64,000 nt of DNA from positions 1,885,001 to 1,949,000 of the forward strand of contig NW_022145613.1 in the NCBI RefSeq assembly GCF_000002235.5. The letters are read 5' to 3'. The DNA is from Strongylocentrotus purpuratus. Taxonomy: Eukaryota > Echinodermata > Echinoidea > Camarodonta > Strongylocentrotidae. Position numbers and translations under genes: made by a program. The notes beneath the pieces were generated by a model. It worked only from the letters and a program-made list of their open reading frames with translations. It was not told the DNA's origin and searched no databases. Within the stretch, counting starts at the first letter, position 1; every line of letters starts with the position of its first letter. Positions 1 through 12,900 of this stretch are shown here, piece by piece.

Positions 1-1565
1 CGAGAGGGCGAAAAAACTCTTCCATTTTTAATGATATTGTTGCAGGTCAAGGGTGGGCACAATTGTTTCCAAAGCAATGTTGATTCATTTTATTCGTGAG
101 CGAGTGTAACGAGCGAGAAAAATGAATTAGTCTCTTTTAGTAACATTTGGTACATATATTGTGTGTTATTGTTGCCATGGTTGCAGGTCGGGGCCCGTCG
201 GGGCAGGCACAATTGTATTCTAGGCAATACTAATCCTTTTCTTTTTTCAGGGGGACGAGCAAGTGAAAACATTTAATACAAAATAGGCTAGCAAGCAGTT
301 CGCGCCAGCGAAGAGTTTCAAATTTGTTATATCACTTATATTTTCCTATTTTCATTTGTTTTAATTTTTCAGGGCCGTATGCGGAATATTTTTCTGGTGG
401 GGGAGGGGGAAAGATGCGTTAAAAGTTTTCGAAGAATCTCAAAAGCAAAAGCAGTGAAGGGAGTTCGAGCGACCGAACTGGTCATGAGGGTACTTTTGCA
501 TTTTCAAAAGTAGAATTGAAGGATTTGGTATAGGCCTACACTACGTTTTCAGGAAAAAAACTGTACGTTTTCAAAATATCTGGGGTCAACTGCCCCCCCC
601 CCCCCCCTGGTGCGTACGGCCATGGTCTTTTTTTTTTTTTTTTTTAATTTCCCCATTTTTATTCCTTTCCTTTTTTTCCCCCTTTTTCTTCCTTTTCTCT
701 TTTTCTTCCTTTTTTCTTTCCTTTTTTTCCTTTTTTCTCTTTCTTTCCTTTTTTCTTCCCTTTTCCTTTTTTCTTTCCTTTTCCTTTCTTTTCTTTTCTT
801 TCCCCTTTTTCTTTTTTTCTCCTGGAGCCCGTCAGGGGGGGGGGGCACTCTGCCCCCCTGCCCCCCCCCCCCATAGGTACGCCAGTGGTTGGAAGCTTGT
901 CGAATAAAATCAATCAATCAATCATTATCACAGTTTTTTTCATCATCAAAACCTAATTGGCTTTTTAGACCAATTCTCGTCCCGGCCTTCCTTTTCCACC
1001 GGCAGCCTCAAGTTATATTTGTTCTTAAATGAAATATGAAGACATTCAGACAACTAGGTTACAAAGATAATTAATTTCATACACTTTAACTTTCTTTTGA
1101 AGTTGAATTAAATTAGATAAACTATTAAAATTGCCATTATATTAAATAGCATATAGATCTATATTTTGACAATTTAACAAAAATCCTTACGGGAAACTTG
1201 GATCTCAATAAATTCGAAATTATTCGATTTCTCTATCCGCATGCATATTTATGTATCTGATTACATTTTTTAACGTTAATTTTTCATACTTTTATAATAA
1301 CTCTTGATAATGTCTTTGTTTTAATTGTCAGAATCACCATCATAAGAAATCCTCTTTTTTTTACCACAACTTCTATTCCTATAGCCTGCATGCACCAATC
1401 GAATGCACCTTCCTATCCGGCTACCAAACAGCCAATGAATATCGCCGTTACTTCGCATGCTAATGGCAGAAAAAAAAAAGTAATTATGCGATGCGGATAC
1501 ATTTGTTCGGTGTTAAATTCGTAAATTTATCATTTTGGTAGTTTTAGATGTCTCGAAATTCCAAG
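1..1565. other. 5' flank of UBR5, no gene seen
   Basis: No coding region can be supported here. The first 300 bases hold two diverged copies of a segment with TTGCAGGTC followed by GCACAATTGT, about 141 bases apart (near 40 and 181), typical of interspersed repeat debris. A homopurine/homopyrimidine and poly-C stretch lies at 590-872. From about 950 to 1540 the DNA is AT-rich without obvious structure and probably contains the UBR5 promoter and 5' UTR, but no TATA or initiator element could be assigned. Confidence 0.5.
590..872. repeat. Low-complexity pyrimidine tract with poly-C ends
   Basis: A run of C precedes a T/C-only tract of over 200 bases, followed by a G-run and C-runs near 834-872. 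Open frames on both strands here are Lys/Arg/Glu- or Phe/Leu/Ser-monotonous and are composition artefacts. The flanking poly-G and poly-C could fold back on each other. Confidence 0.85.
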
Positions 1566-3714
1566 ATGACTACTGTTCACTTTGTCGTTCATCCATTACC
1601 TGGTACAGAAGACCAACTGAATGACAGGTAAGGTTGTTTTTATGCAATTTTCTCGGACATTTCTATGGCACGATGTTAGACTTCGCCACTTGCGGGTAGT
1701 CCCAAGCGTATTAATCTGCGTTTTGTCTGACGTGTAATTTATGACCGATTCAAACTCGACAAAGAAGTGCCGAAGCACTAGGGAAATTTGGGTCCAGATT
1801 AGTTCGACCTTTTTCTGTTTCTTTCCCTCTAAGGTTTTTTCTGTCTATGTAAGTCATTACAATTCTTCCAAATGGAGGGTTTGCTGCGTGAATCAAAACA
1901 TTATGTGAGTGTGATTGTGTCCAACTCCAACATTTTTCAAAATGAGAATGAGATTGAAAAAAACAATTTGGCAAAACAAAAGTTGGAACATATCTCATGG
2001 TTCAAGAATTTAGTTTGTATTTATTAAGAGTTGCAGTTAGATGATGGATAACCATTTATGTAGACCCATACAACTCTAACAGAACAGCTGACTGATCCTG
2101 AAAGCTGAAGATAAGAAAGAAAAACTGAAAAGGGGAAAGAAATTGAATCGAGTATGAACGTTATGCATGGTGGAGAGCTCTAGACTATGTCTGGCACCTA
2201 AATGATATTTGAAATTGATAAGAATTTTCTTTTAAATTCCCCCAATACTTACTTTGATATTAATCCTTGTTATCTAAAGAGTAAATGTGCCAAAACGTGT
2301 GTCAATTTAGACAAGAACAAAATCATTTTGACATGGCAAAAACAAAGGTCAGAGGTTCCCATTTCTGCATGTTACGATATGCGATATCTGAATATCCGGT
2401 ATCCGTTGTGGTTGAATAAACAAGATGTCTACCATCACAAACCTGACTGCCGACTCGTATATTATCATGAGTATCTACCAATTCTAAGACCCTCAAACTC
2501 ATCACTGCACACCTAGACTATTCACTTAATATGCAGTTCGGAATATTTGACATGAACGTCCATCATTTCAACTTCAAGACTTGTGAATAAAAGTGTTAAA
2601 AAACTAGACATTTCTCACAAGTTTTCACTTGTTTTTTCCCAACAAAAAATATGGGCATATTAATAATAGGAACGGATATATTGTGTTACTTGTTTTATTT
2701 TATTAGAATAACGCAAATTTGCATAAGCGCAGACAAGGATACTGCTCCAGTGGTATGGTGGTGGCAATTTTTTTTTTTTTTAAATTATAAAAAACATGAC
2801 GTCCGAATGTTTGAGTATTGACTTGTAAGCCTGGGAGTGTACCCGGGTACCTCATTACACTGTTGTGCACAGCCTTATTGCATATAATGTACAAGTACCC
2901 CACACACGTCATTCTCTCAACAAAATGTGAAATAGAAAAAAGAAATTAAAAGATGAGTGAAAGATCATTACATGCCCTTTATTTCTTTCTTTTTTACAAC
3001 AGATTGAGAGAGTTATCTGAGAAGCTGTATAAACAACCAGCACCATGGTAAGTATTTGTATACAAATTCTCTTCTGGTAAAAAAAACACAAATCCTAATG
3101 ACTGTTTATCTTGAATGTGCAGGGTTTATTAGATGCTATGACTTTGTGAGTGATATGGAGGAGGGGTACATTTTTTCATTATTGGTCCTAACTCCAAAGT
3201 TACACTGACCTTTGATATTCTGAATTATTTTCTTTTGGAAGTTAGATTCATGTATCAGATTCGTTCTTACATGGGCAAGAATTATTTTACACTATGATGC
3301 CATTTAGGTTTGGGATCGAGTGAGCCAGTCATTACTTAATTAAACACAAAATAATAATCTGGCATCTTTCCAATGTTTTCTTTTTCTGTACTTCGGGCTA
3401 CATATATATCACCTGTAATAGAAAGCATTATTTTATAAAAGCTATTATCTCTCAAATTGGGCTGTCAAGACTGTCTATGTACTTGTTAACAAAGACATTT
3501 GCTCACTTGCATGATCAGCATAATGGTGATTTAATCTTATCAATTTCCAATTAAATTATTCAGTGCTTCAGGAGTTTTGCCCCTCAAGAACCTTCCAGTG
3601 AAAAGCATAACTGTAGGACCAAACCATGCTGCATTCCTTCTAGAGGTAAGTATGATGACATCTCTTCTACCTGTCTATCTGTGCCTTCTTTTGTCTATCT
3701 ATATTTCTATATGT

Positions 3715-3760
<46 letters not shown>

Positions 3761-6700
3761 CACTTTCACTTAGCTTTTGAAATTGTGTATTTTACCTTGA
3801 ATGTCTGAAATATAGAGTTGTGAAGTAAGATAATTATACTTAAATAGGGTACATGAACTGTTCTTTCTGTCAATCCACAGATATTCCATCAAACTGTACA
3901 AGACTGATAATCAATGTATGTAAATATAGCCTGGTATACTTACATCATGGAGCTATATAAGAGAGAGCTCCATGCTTACATCTGAAAGTAGTTCAAATAC
4001 ATGATGATGATGATTATGATGTTGGTGATGATGATGATGATGATGCTGTTGATGATGACAGTGATGGTGATGGTGATGATGCTGTTGATGATGATAATGA
4101 TGATGATGATGGTGGTGGTGATGATTATAAAGATGATATTACCTCTGTCATGTATTTACATGGAACTGTAATGTTACATGCACCTACATGTATGTATGTA
4201 TGATTCCTTGTTTAGGATGGACGTATATGTCGCATGGGATTCTCTATCAACCCTGAGAAAGTAGACAGTGGTCCAAGCAAGAATGACAGCACCAAGAGGT
4301 AAGGTTTCAGATCTTCAATTTTTATTTGATTTAATGAAATTCACCCTTGCCAGAACATGATTTGAAAGCACTCAATAAAAACAAAAAATAAAAAACAGTG
4401 TCAATAATTTTGATTTCTGAGAACTACGGATATATTTATATTTTAATTAGTGACATGATTCATAACTATATTACTATGGATTATTATTAAAAATATTAAA
4501 AATAGCAGCCATAATATATAAATAGGAAAAAAGATTCAGATTGCCATTTGAAAATAAATTTTCCTTTAGCGTCATATAATTATATGATGTGCCTTTTATT
4601 AAAGGTGTTACATGTAAGATGTACATGTTATCTTCTTTCCTTTTTTTTTCTTTAGCAGCAGCAAGAAGAGTTGGACATCATCTGCCCAGTTATCTTCTAA
4701 TCGTTCTTCTTCATTGTCATCTTCATCATCAAGGCCCACCAATCCACTTAACCCATGGCTCATCAATGCTGATGAACCCTCAGGAGTTTCATCAGGGTAG
4801 GAATTCAAAAATCTTCTCTTTCAAAAATTCTTGAGGATGTACTGTATTCCAGCATTGCCCCGTCTTACAAAGAGTTACGATTGATCCAAATCACTCGCAA
4901 GTCCTCCAATCAATCGCAAGTTTGCAGTCACCTACAGTATTGCTTGAAATAAAGTAGACACATTACCACCAAGTCACACCAAAGTCTATGGAACAATACA
5001 TGCAGTCACGCGTGACACAGTGTGAGACTGTTAATTTTATTCCAAGCAATACTGTATCTCTTATGTACATAGTTGCGATCGATATCAATTGCAAATAAGT
5101 TGCTATTGATATCAACTCTTTGTAAGACAGGGCCCTGTAAGTTTTCCTGAAGATGACATTCTCTCTGACTCTGTGATATCAAAGAGAAGCATAAGTGATT
5201 TAATTCAAAGAATTTGTGTTCTTCACCCAGCATTGATTAAATGAATGTAAAAGTACAATGTCCTATCTGGTAATTAAAAGAAGACAAGCCAGGGTAAGCT
5301 ACTTTGTGTGTTTGTTTAGAATTTTAACGTGTTTAACGTGTGCATTACTACCTCTCGTGCATTTGAGACTTTTTTTGGAGACTTTTTATCTCTTTGAAAA
5401 TCCTCTTTAAAACTTTTTTTTAATTTCCTGAATTTTAGGAAATGGTCCTCTAACTGCCGTACCCCGTCTAACCGCACAACATCAAACAACAACTCGAGTG
5501 CATCCCGCAACCGAGGCCGAGTCATCCGTGCTCACTCTCGAGGTCGTGGTGGCGTCATAGTGGGTACCAGGCCAGTTGTCCCAGCATCTGTTGTCCCTGA
5601 AGAATTAGTGTCCCAGGCACAGGTAGTCCTACAAGGCAAAAGCAGATCAGTCATCATCAGAGAGCTCCAAAGGACAGTAAGTATTGTAGGACAAATGCTA
5701 AGGCAACAAATAGATAATACACTAGTTTAAACTCTACAAATTGACTGAAGATCTTGTTTTTCTCCTCTTTTTGTAAATGCCGTATTTTCAGACATGACTT
5801 GTAGTAGCTTTCCTCCATGCAAGTTTATGGAAGAACAAGGTTGGAAATTTGGAGGTAAAATTCAACGATTTAAATAAACCAAGAAGAGCATAGCTAACCA
5901 CTAACAATAGTGAATTTAAGTAGAACTTTAGACAGTGTTTTTGCCACTGTATATGATACTTCAAATTCCTCATTTCTTGAATTTTATGTTTGTGTTTGGG
6001 GTTTGTTTGTTAAACAAAAAAAAGGAAAAGCTGAATCATTTTTTAGATGATGGTTGTTCACTACAGTTGCTCAGCCCTTAAACTGATTGAATGATTGATT
6101 ACAACCAGGCTATCAACAGCCTCACAACCATGATAATGAGGATTGCAGTAATAGTGACACCTTTGTTTTCATTGTCTTTGAACAGAACCTTGATGTGAAC
6201 CTGGCTGTGAACAACCTATTGAGTCGTGATGATGAAGATGGTGAAGATCCTGATGATAATGATACCTACCTGTCTGGTGGTGATGATTTGGTCTCACTCT
6301 TAGATGGTGGCATCCATTCTGATCATCCTAGTGTCATCATTGATGCTGATGCCATGTTCTCAGAGGAGTTCCTTGGACTTCCTCCATCAAGATCTAGAGC
6401 CAGAGGCTCCAGCAGTAGAGGTAAACCATCAATAAATCTTTCTTGCAGGAATATGGTATATGGCAGAGATGTCTTTTGATATATCCATGTTCCTCGTAAA
6501 ACTGTATCAAAACATACAAGTTGTTGTGATTGCTTAAAAATGAAGTGATGCATGTTTTATTTAGAAAGACCGGTAGGAAGAGCTGGCATCATTGATAGAG
6601 TGCTGTTCTTGTTCAAAAGTTCATAGTGTCATATAATGTAATATAAATATTATCCTTATACTCATTAGCCTGTTTTCATAATTGTCTGCATTTATTCAAA

Positions 6701-6960
6701 GCAACTCTGATGTCCACCAATGTTTACCTTATATCTATGTAGATCGTGAGCGCGATGCCGAGAGAGATCCTCTGCTACGTAGCCGTGAGCGGCGCTGGCC
6801 TGAGATTGTACTGCGTGATACCGGATCAGGAGCTAGTAACATGAAAGCTGGTAGCTCGGAGGCAGCAGGGACATCGGACAGCAGACGTGGTGGTGCAGCT
6901 GGACACAGCCAGAATCCGGTGGTCATTGGAGAGGACTTGGAATGGTGGTCAGCAGAAAAG
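1566..6960 (+). CDS. UBR5: UBR5 exons 1-8: N-terminus and UBA domain
   Basis: Exons 1566-1627, 3003-3047, 3564-3645, 4216-4298, 4656-4796, 5439-5676, 6186-6420 and 6743-6960 encode residues 1-368. The first residues ([18 protein letters not shown]) match the UBR5 amino terminus. A UBA domain, which binds ubiquitin, spans about residues 195-235, with the conserved [18 protein letters not shown] and [14 protein letters not shown] stretches divided by intron 6. Exons 4-6 are Ser/Arg/Asn-rich and diverged, as in other UBR5 proteins. The exon 5 acceptor is ambiguous by 3 bases because of an AGCAGCAG repeat. Introns 3 and 4 carry CT and GAT microsatellites. Confidence 0.93.
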
Positions 6961-9900
6961 GTGGGCTGTTGACAAAAATTGACACCCCCTCCTCACAAAA
7001 AGCAACATATATTGTAGTGTGGCTAAGACATTTCCCACTTCTTTTCTTTCTTTCTTTCTTTCCTTCTTTCTATTTACACAGCAACTAAATTGTAGTGCAC
7101 ATAAGATAGTATTTTCCACTTTTTGATTTAATCACTTTGGCATTAATCCTGAATGGTAGATTTAGAGCCAGTAAATAAGCATTTTTCATATGCTCATATG
7201 ACTTGATGAAAATTGTATGTAACAGTACATGACATGTTTTAAACCCCAAATACTAAAAATTTGTTTATTGATGTTCGAAGCAGTCAATTTGAAAGCAGTA
7301 AATGTTTAAAAAGTTGATTCCTATTCTTCACTGTTTTTTAACTTGTTTTGTTTTATTAGGGTGAAGACACACCACGGTTTGTAAGCATTGGTGCTATGTA
7401 TTCTGAGCTGATAGCTGTAGGACAGAATGGTCATATCTACCAATGGAAATGGTCTGAACCTGAACCATACAAGAATCCTGAGGTAAGAACACATCAAGCA
7501 TTGCAGTGTGCATAGTGGGGTGAATTCATAAAATATTTTAATACATTACTGTTGTTATACTTAATACAGCCTTTTCACACAGGGGTAAAATTCATCGCGT
7601 CTACAGCTGATTAGTTTAAAGCTGTTTAACTAAACAGCTTTGAAGTAAATTTTCCCTTTGTTTAACGTCGTTTATACGATGTTCGCAGCGATACGAAGTC
7701 GCAATTTATAGCAGGCTGCAGATACAAAGTTTGTATCTAGATAGCGACATTTTGTGTGTGAACGGATATACGTCCTTAACTGGGCGGAGCCAAGACCGGG
7801 CATTGCTCTTTAAACGCTCAGTAGGGCCATTGCGCATTTAATGCGCAATGGCCCTACTGTGTCAATGATTTTGTATCTAAAGCTGATTAATTTAAAGCTC
7901 TTTAAATTAATCAGCTTCAAAGAATTTTACTCCTGTGTGATTAGGCTGTTACAAATCTCTTATTTGCTGGAATTCGTCTCAACCTGTTGCTATGCATCAT
8001 GATAAAGATGATAAAGGACCGCTAGGACCTATTCTGCCTCTTTTATTTATGTGTCAGAATACTGTACTTCACCAAGGTTCTCTTTCTTTTCTGCTTTGTT
8101 TCCATGTATAGAACACTGGAGTACATCATCCTAAGGTTCCATTCCTTGGTCTAGTAGGAGAGAAGATATCCCAGATAGCTACCTGCTTTGAGAAGTTAGC
8201 TATCCTCACTGAGTCTGGCAAGGTAAGGGCCATAATACATCTATTCACAGAGAACCAACAATATGTATATACCGGTGTGTTGGCTCAGTCAGTAAAGCGT
8301 CCGCCTCACAACCGAGAGGTCGTCGGTTCGAACCTGGCCGCGTCATACCAAAATTAAAAGACGGGAGTTGCTGCTACCTTGTTTGGCATTCAACAATAAG
8401 GGATAGAGCAACGTCGATCTGGTGCTGCTCAGTGGCTGCCGGGCTCACGATCAATTGGGCAAAAAGAATTTTCATTTTCGGTTAAACTTAATAAAATTTG
8501 GAGTGGACTTTAAAGATTATGTTGCAGGATATGTGAAAATACTAGTTATAGGCAATCCTTGTTTTCCAGTTACAATGCCTTACATTTTAATTCTTGCTAT
8601 CAGCCTCCTAAAATTATGCAGACTTTTGCAGATAGAGGCCTGTAAAATTAATAGAGCTTGGTAAAGCTAATGAGAGATTGACGAGGATCCTTCCCCTGAG
8701 ATTTATGTTAAAATGGTTCCTCTGCTTGAATATTACAAGGAAAGGTTAGTCTGATATGATAAGGATCAATAATTCTTCGTACAAACTATTCTACCTATCA
8801 AACAGATTGCAACAATGATAGATGAGACTCTATCACCCATAGCATCTAGACTTGAGCACCCAGCCACTTTATATCAGGAGTTTGCTTGTGATAAAGTTGT
8901 GTCCATTCACACCTGTGCTTTGTACACCTGCACATGGATGGAGTCTGGACACATCTACTGGTGGTAAGTCTAGGAACTCTTCTCTTCAGTTTGTTTTCAT
9001 GTTTTGGACGATTCAACTATCGGAGTGATTGTAACTTTGATGTACAAAATCTCCTGATGTTATAGATTTGACTAGAAGAAAAAGTGTAAGAGTAAATATG
9101 TTTCAAAACACATGCACTTCCTAGTTTTCAAATGCTGACTGTTCTTAAATTTATTAATGATCATGTTGAATCATTGTAGATAACTATTTTTGTTTTGTTT
9201 TGTATTTCAATTTTATATGCTTATGCTATGTAAACGTGTAGGATCATTTTTACATGGGTACAATAGTGCAGAATTATGAGAAAAGGATTCCAAGCATGAA
9301 TTGATGATTGCTATTTGTGTTTGTTTTCAGGGGTGTGTTACCATTGGCACTGAGGAGTAAGGTGTTGGAGAAGGCTAGAGATAGAGCTAGAGCTAAGAAA
9401 CGTGAAGCTATGGCATCATCATTGTTGACTGCTGGTACACAGGTAAGGAACCTCCATAGACCCCTCCCTCTTTCCCTCCCTCTTCCCCTTCCTCCCCCCC
9501 CCCCCCCCCCTTCCTCCCCCTCCCTCTCCCTCTCCCTCTCCCCCTCCCCCCCTCTCCCTTCCTTTCTCTATTGTTTATCTCTCTCTCTCTCTCTCTCCAT
9601 CCTTTTCTGTCTGTCTCTCTCTCTCTCTGTCTAATGACTTTGATCAGTAAACTTATTACAAAATTATGAGCTCTTTCTGGAAATACATCAGAGATATGAC
9701 CGAGTGGGCCTATCTATTAAAGTAAAGGACACTAGAGAAAATGGGCCATAATCTTAATTTACATGTTTTTTCTCCATTTGACCCAAACCGTTGAAAAGAA
9801 ATTTGCTCACTTCAAATTTGAATTTATCTCTGTAGGTTTGCCTGCGTAGCTGCCCCATGTACCACTGTGGTGCATTGGCCTTCAACGTAAAGAGTGCCCC

Positions 9901-12900
9901 ACCACGGGTCGGCCAGCTAATGGACACCGCCTGGCACCTGACTGACACCTGCCGGTTCCGTATACGTCGCTCCTCCCTGGACCTGGGTGATACCACCACC
10001 ACCAGTGGTACCTCTGCCGGTGCCGCTGTACCCTCCGCTGGTACCTCACAGGCCAGCCGTGAGACCAAGGAGGAAATGAAGGGAGATGGGGGGAAAGCAG
10101 ATGCTAAGGGAGATGCTAAGACGGATGCTAATAGGCTAGATGTGAAGCAAGAAATGGGACCACCACCTTCACCTGCTTCTACCAGTAGTGATGTATCCAT
10201 CGTATCAAGTCCAGCTGCTCACAGTAAGTCTGTCAAATAATGTTTGAGCCATTTTCTTTTTTCCCTTTTTGTACTTTTGTTTCTAGAAGAATGCATCTTA
10301 ATTAGGAGGAATTTTTATGCATGCCTATACAAAAACATGATTTTAATGAAACCAAAAGGTAAGACGATTAAAGGTCTGATTTTGACAATTTATTATAGAT
10401 TTGTCTCATATAATTTATTCATAATTTCATATTCATTTCAATTCCTAGGGAGGGGATCAAAGCGCCCTCTGTCGTCTCCAGCTAGAGAAGTAGAGAAGAA
10501 TGACATTGAGGTGTGGGCTCTGACTGATGTCGTTTTTGTAGAAGATATACGCTCAGCTCCTATTGGAAAGGTGTTAAAGGTAAGAACTTTATTAAGTAGC
10601 ACCATCGCAATGAGATACCAAAATGTGACCTCTGTTGGGAAGACGAATTCCATGGAATTGGTCATGATATGATCTGTCAATACTGTGGACAGAGAGTTTA
10701 ATTTTGAAAATTACCATTACAATTCAGAGGTTTGGCATCTGTCAACTCTTATTATTTTTTACCTGAGCATAAGCAAAGAGTTTTTTTTAAATCACTGACT
10801 AAAAAAAACCCACAAAAAATTGACTTTGTTTTCCCACTAATTAACCCAAGGAACTAGATCTTCACCATGTGAATCTAGATCCAGCTAAGATAGATAAAAT
10901 ACACATCATTATTTATTTTCATTTCTATTTGCTATCAAATGATGTTTCAGGTTGATGGTGCTTATGCTGCAGTGAAGTTCCCCACTCTAGATTCCAACAC
11001 CGAGTCTTCAGGGGATGTTGATTCGTTCCTACAAGACTGCAGACTACTTCGCAAAGATGAACTTCAGGTACTTGCAAAAGTTTCTCAATCACTACAAGAC
11101 CTCATAGGAAACTAGTATTTATTTGGTTGCAATGAATAAGAATAACAATTGTATTGAGAATTGTGAAAAAAATCCTCATAGTGGTTTAAATTAGTAGTTT
11201 GACATGGAGCCTAGAAATGATAAGAGACATGTGTATTTTGAATGCGTCATAGAACTATTTTAAATCACGTTTGTTAATAATAATAATAATAATGATAATA
11301 ATTATATTTAACTGAAATTGCTCTTGCCAAAAGGGATTTCACCAGCTGACTCATCAATTATATATTTTGATTGTATTTCTTTTTAGATTGTGAAGCAGGG
11401 CTCAGGACCAAAGGTGCCAGATTGTTTCCAGAGAACACCCAAGAAACTCAATATCCCTTCAAGTGGACAGATCCTTGCTGTGTCTGTTGATTTTAGAGGT
11501 ATAGTATTGACATAGTTGTATCCTTGAATGAACGTACACTCACTTTAATCTATTAGGTATACCTGCTGAATATGATCTTTAAATGTATGTTTGCCACTCA
11601 ATGTAGAGCTTGTGTTTCATATTTTGGGTTCTTGAAAAAGCTGTTTTATCTACAGCTTTCAAATTATTCTAGAGATCCCTTTTTTATTCAACTATTTTTA
11701 AGTAGACACAAGTGGTCCAATCTTCAAACATGGTTGTAAATTTGTTTCTTTTATTTTAACACATATTTTTAATGCACTATGCAATGAAACTTTTGAGTGT
11801 GTACTGATGTCCATATCAGCAAACTTGACACATTAGGCTGTGTATGTTACACTATAAACACCTTGGATTACAAAGAGTGAATATCTTGATGTTGTCTTTG
11901 TTCTATCAGGTGTCCATGTGCTTGTCAAGGTGAGATCAGAGCTCCTGTACCAGCTCTATGAGCTATGCTCCAGTCGACCTACAACAGAGAGTCCCTTTCC
12001 TACAGACACCAATGCTTTCATGGGAAAGAGCATTGATAACATCAGACTGCACAACCCTGGCAAGGTAAGGATAGTGTCAAAGAGACAACACCTTTTCCAG
12101 GTTTATTTCATATTTATTTTGTGTTTTTCCCAACCATGAATCATTATAGGCTTGCAATGCTATTTTTTTTTTTGCAACTTGGTTTGTATTGAAAGTTCTT
12201 GAAAAGAATGATACATATTTCTCGTTGTTTAAATGTTGAAGAGAATTTATGCAAAATGTATGCAAACCTATTGTCTTGTTCTACAATTGAAGTATATCTC
12301 ATATCCACTGCTCATAATGTATATACAGAGACTTGTTGTAGTTGATCTCAGATGGTGAATAAGGTTTAGATTAGACAGTTTTGCTCAATCACAAATACAA
12401 GTATTGATTTTAAACCAACTTTGTTTTATTCAGGATTCTGTGACTCTTCTCCAAGATGGGAACAACACCTTGTATCCCCTGGCTAAGACTGCTACTGTGA
12501 CTATCAGAGATCCTAACTGGGTAGATCTTCCACCCATACGCAGTCTGAGCATCGGTGTGCACCATCTCCCTCATCCTGGACAGTCTACTAACATCAAGAA
12601 CAAAGCTGCTATCATGGTCATGGCCATAGAGGTATGTTGATGCTTCTCTCTTTCTCTCTCTCTCTCTGCCCTCATTCCCTGTGATGTCTCTCTATCTCTC
12701 GCCCCTGTTCTCCCCATCTCTGGTCAATGAATGTCAACATTTCATTACTATCATCAGATGATTTTGAAAACATCAGAATTTAGAAGAAGCAGATACACCA
12801 TCAAATTTTGTGTTACTTTACCACAGGATTCAATGAGAAAAACTGTTCAACATGAACCAAAAAAACAAACTTGTTTGTCAATAATTGAGACATATTCTAG

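Noticed and set aside
549..917. Open frames rich in Lys/Arg/Glu or Phe/Leu/Ser on both strands
   Set aside because: They are translations of a T/C-only tract and poly-C runs with no family similarity.
3577..3780. Frame ending in a (Leu-Ser)n tail
   Set aside because: The coding part stops at the exon 3 donor (3645); the tail is the CT microsatellite.
8281..8345. Possible tRNA gene (box A and box B present)
   Set aside because: The acceptor stem does not pair, a SINE body follows, and the sequence recurs inverted near 46140, so it is a SINE head.
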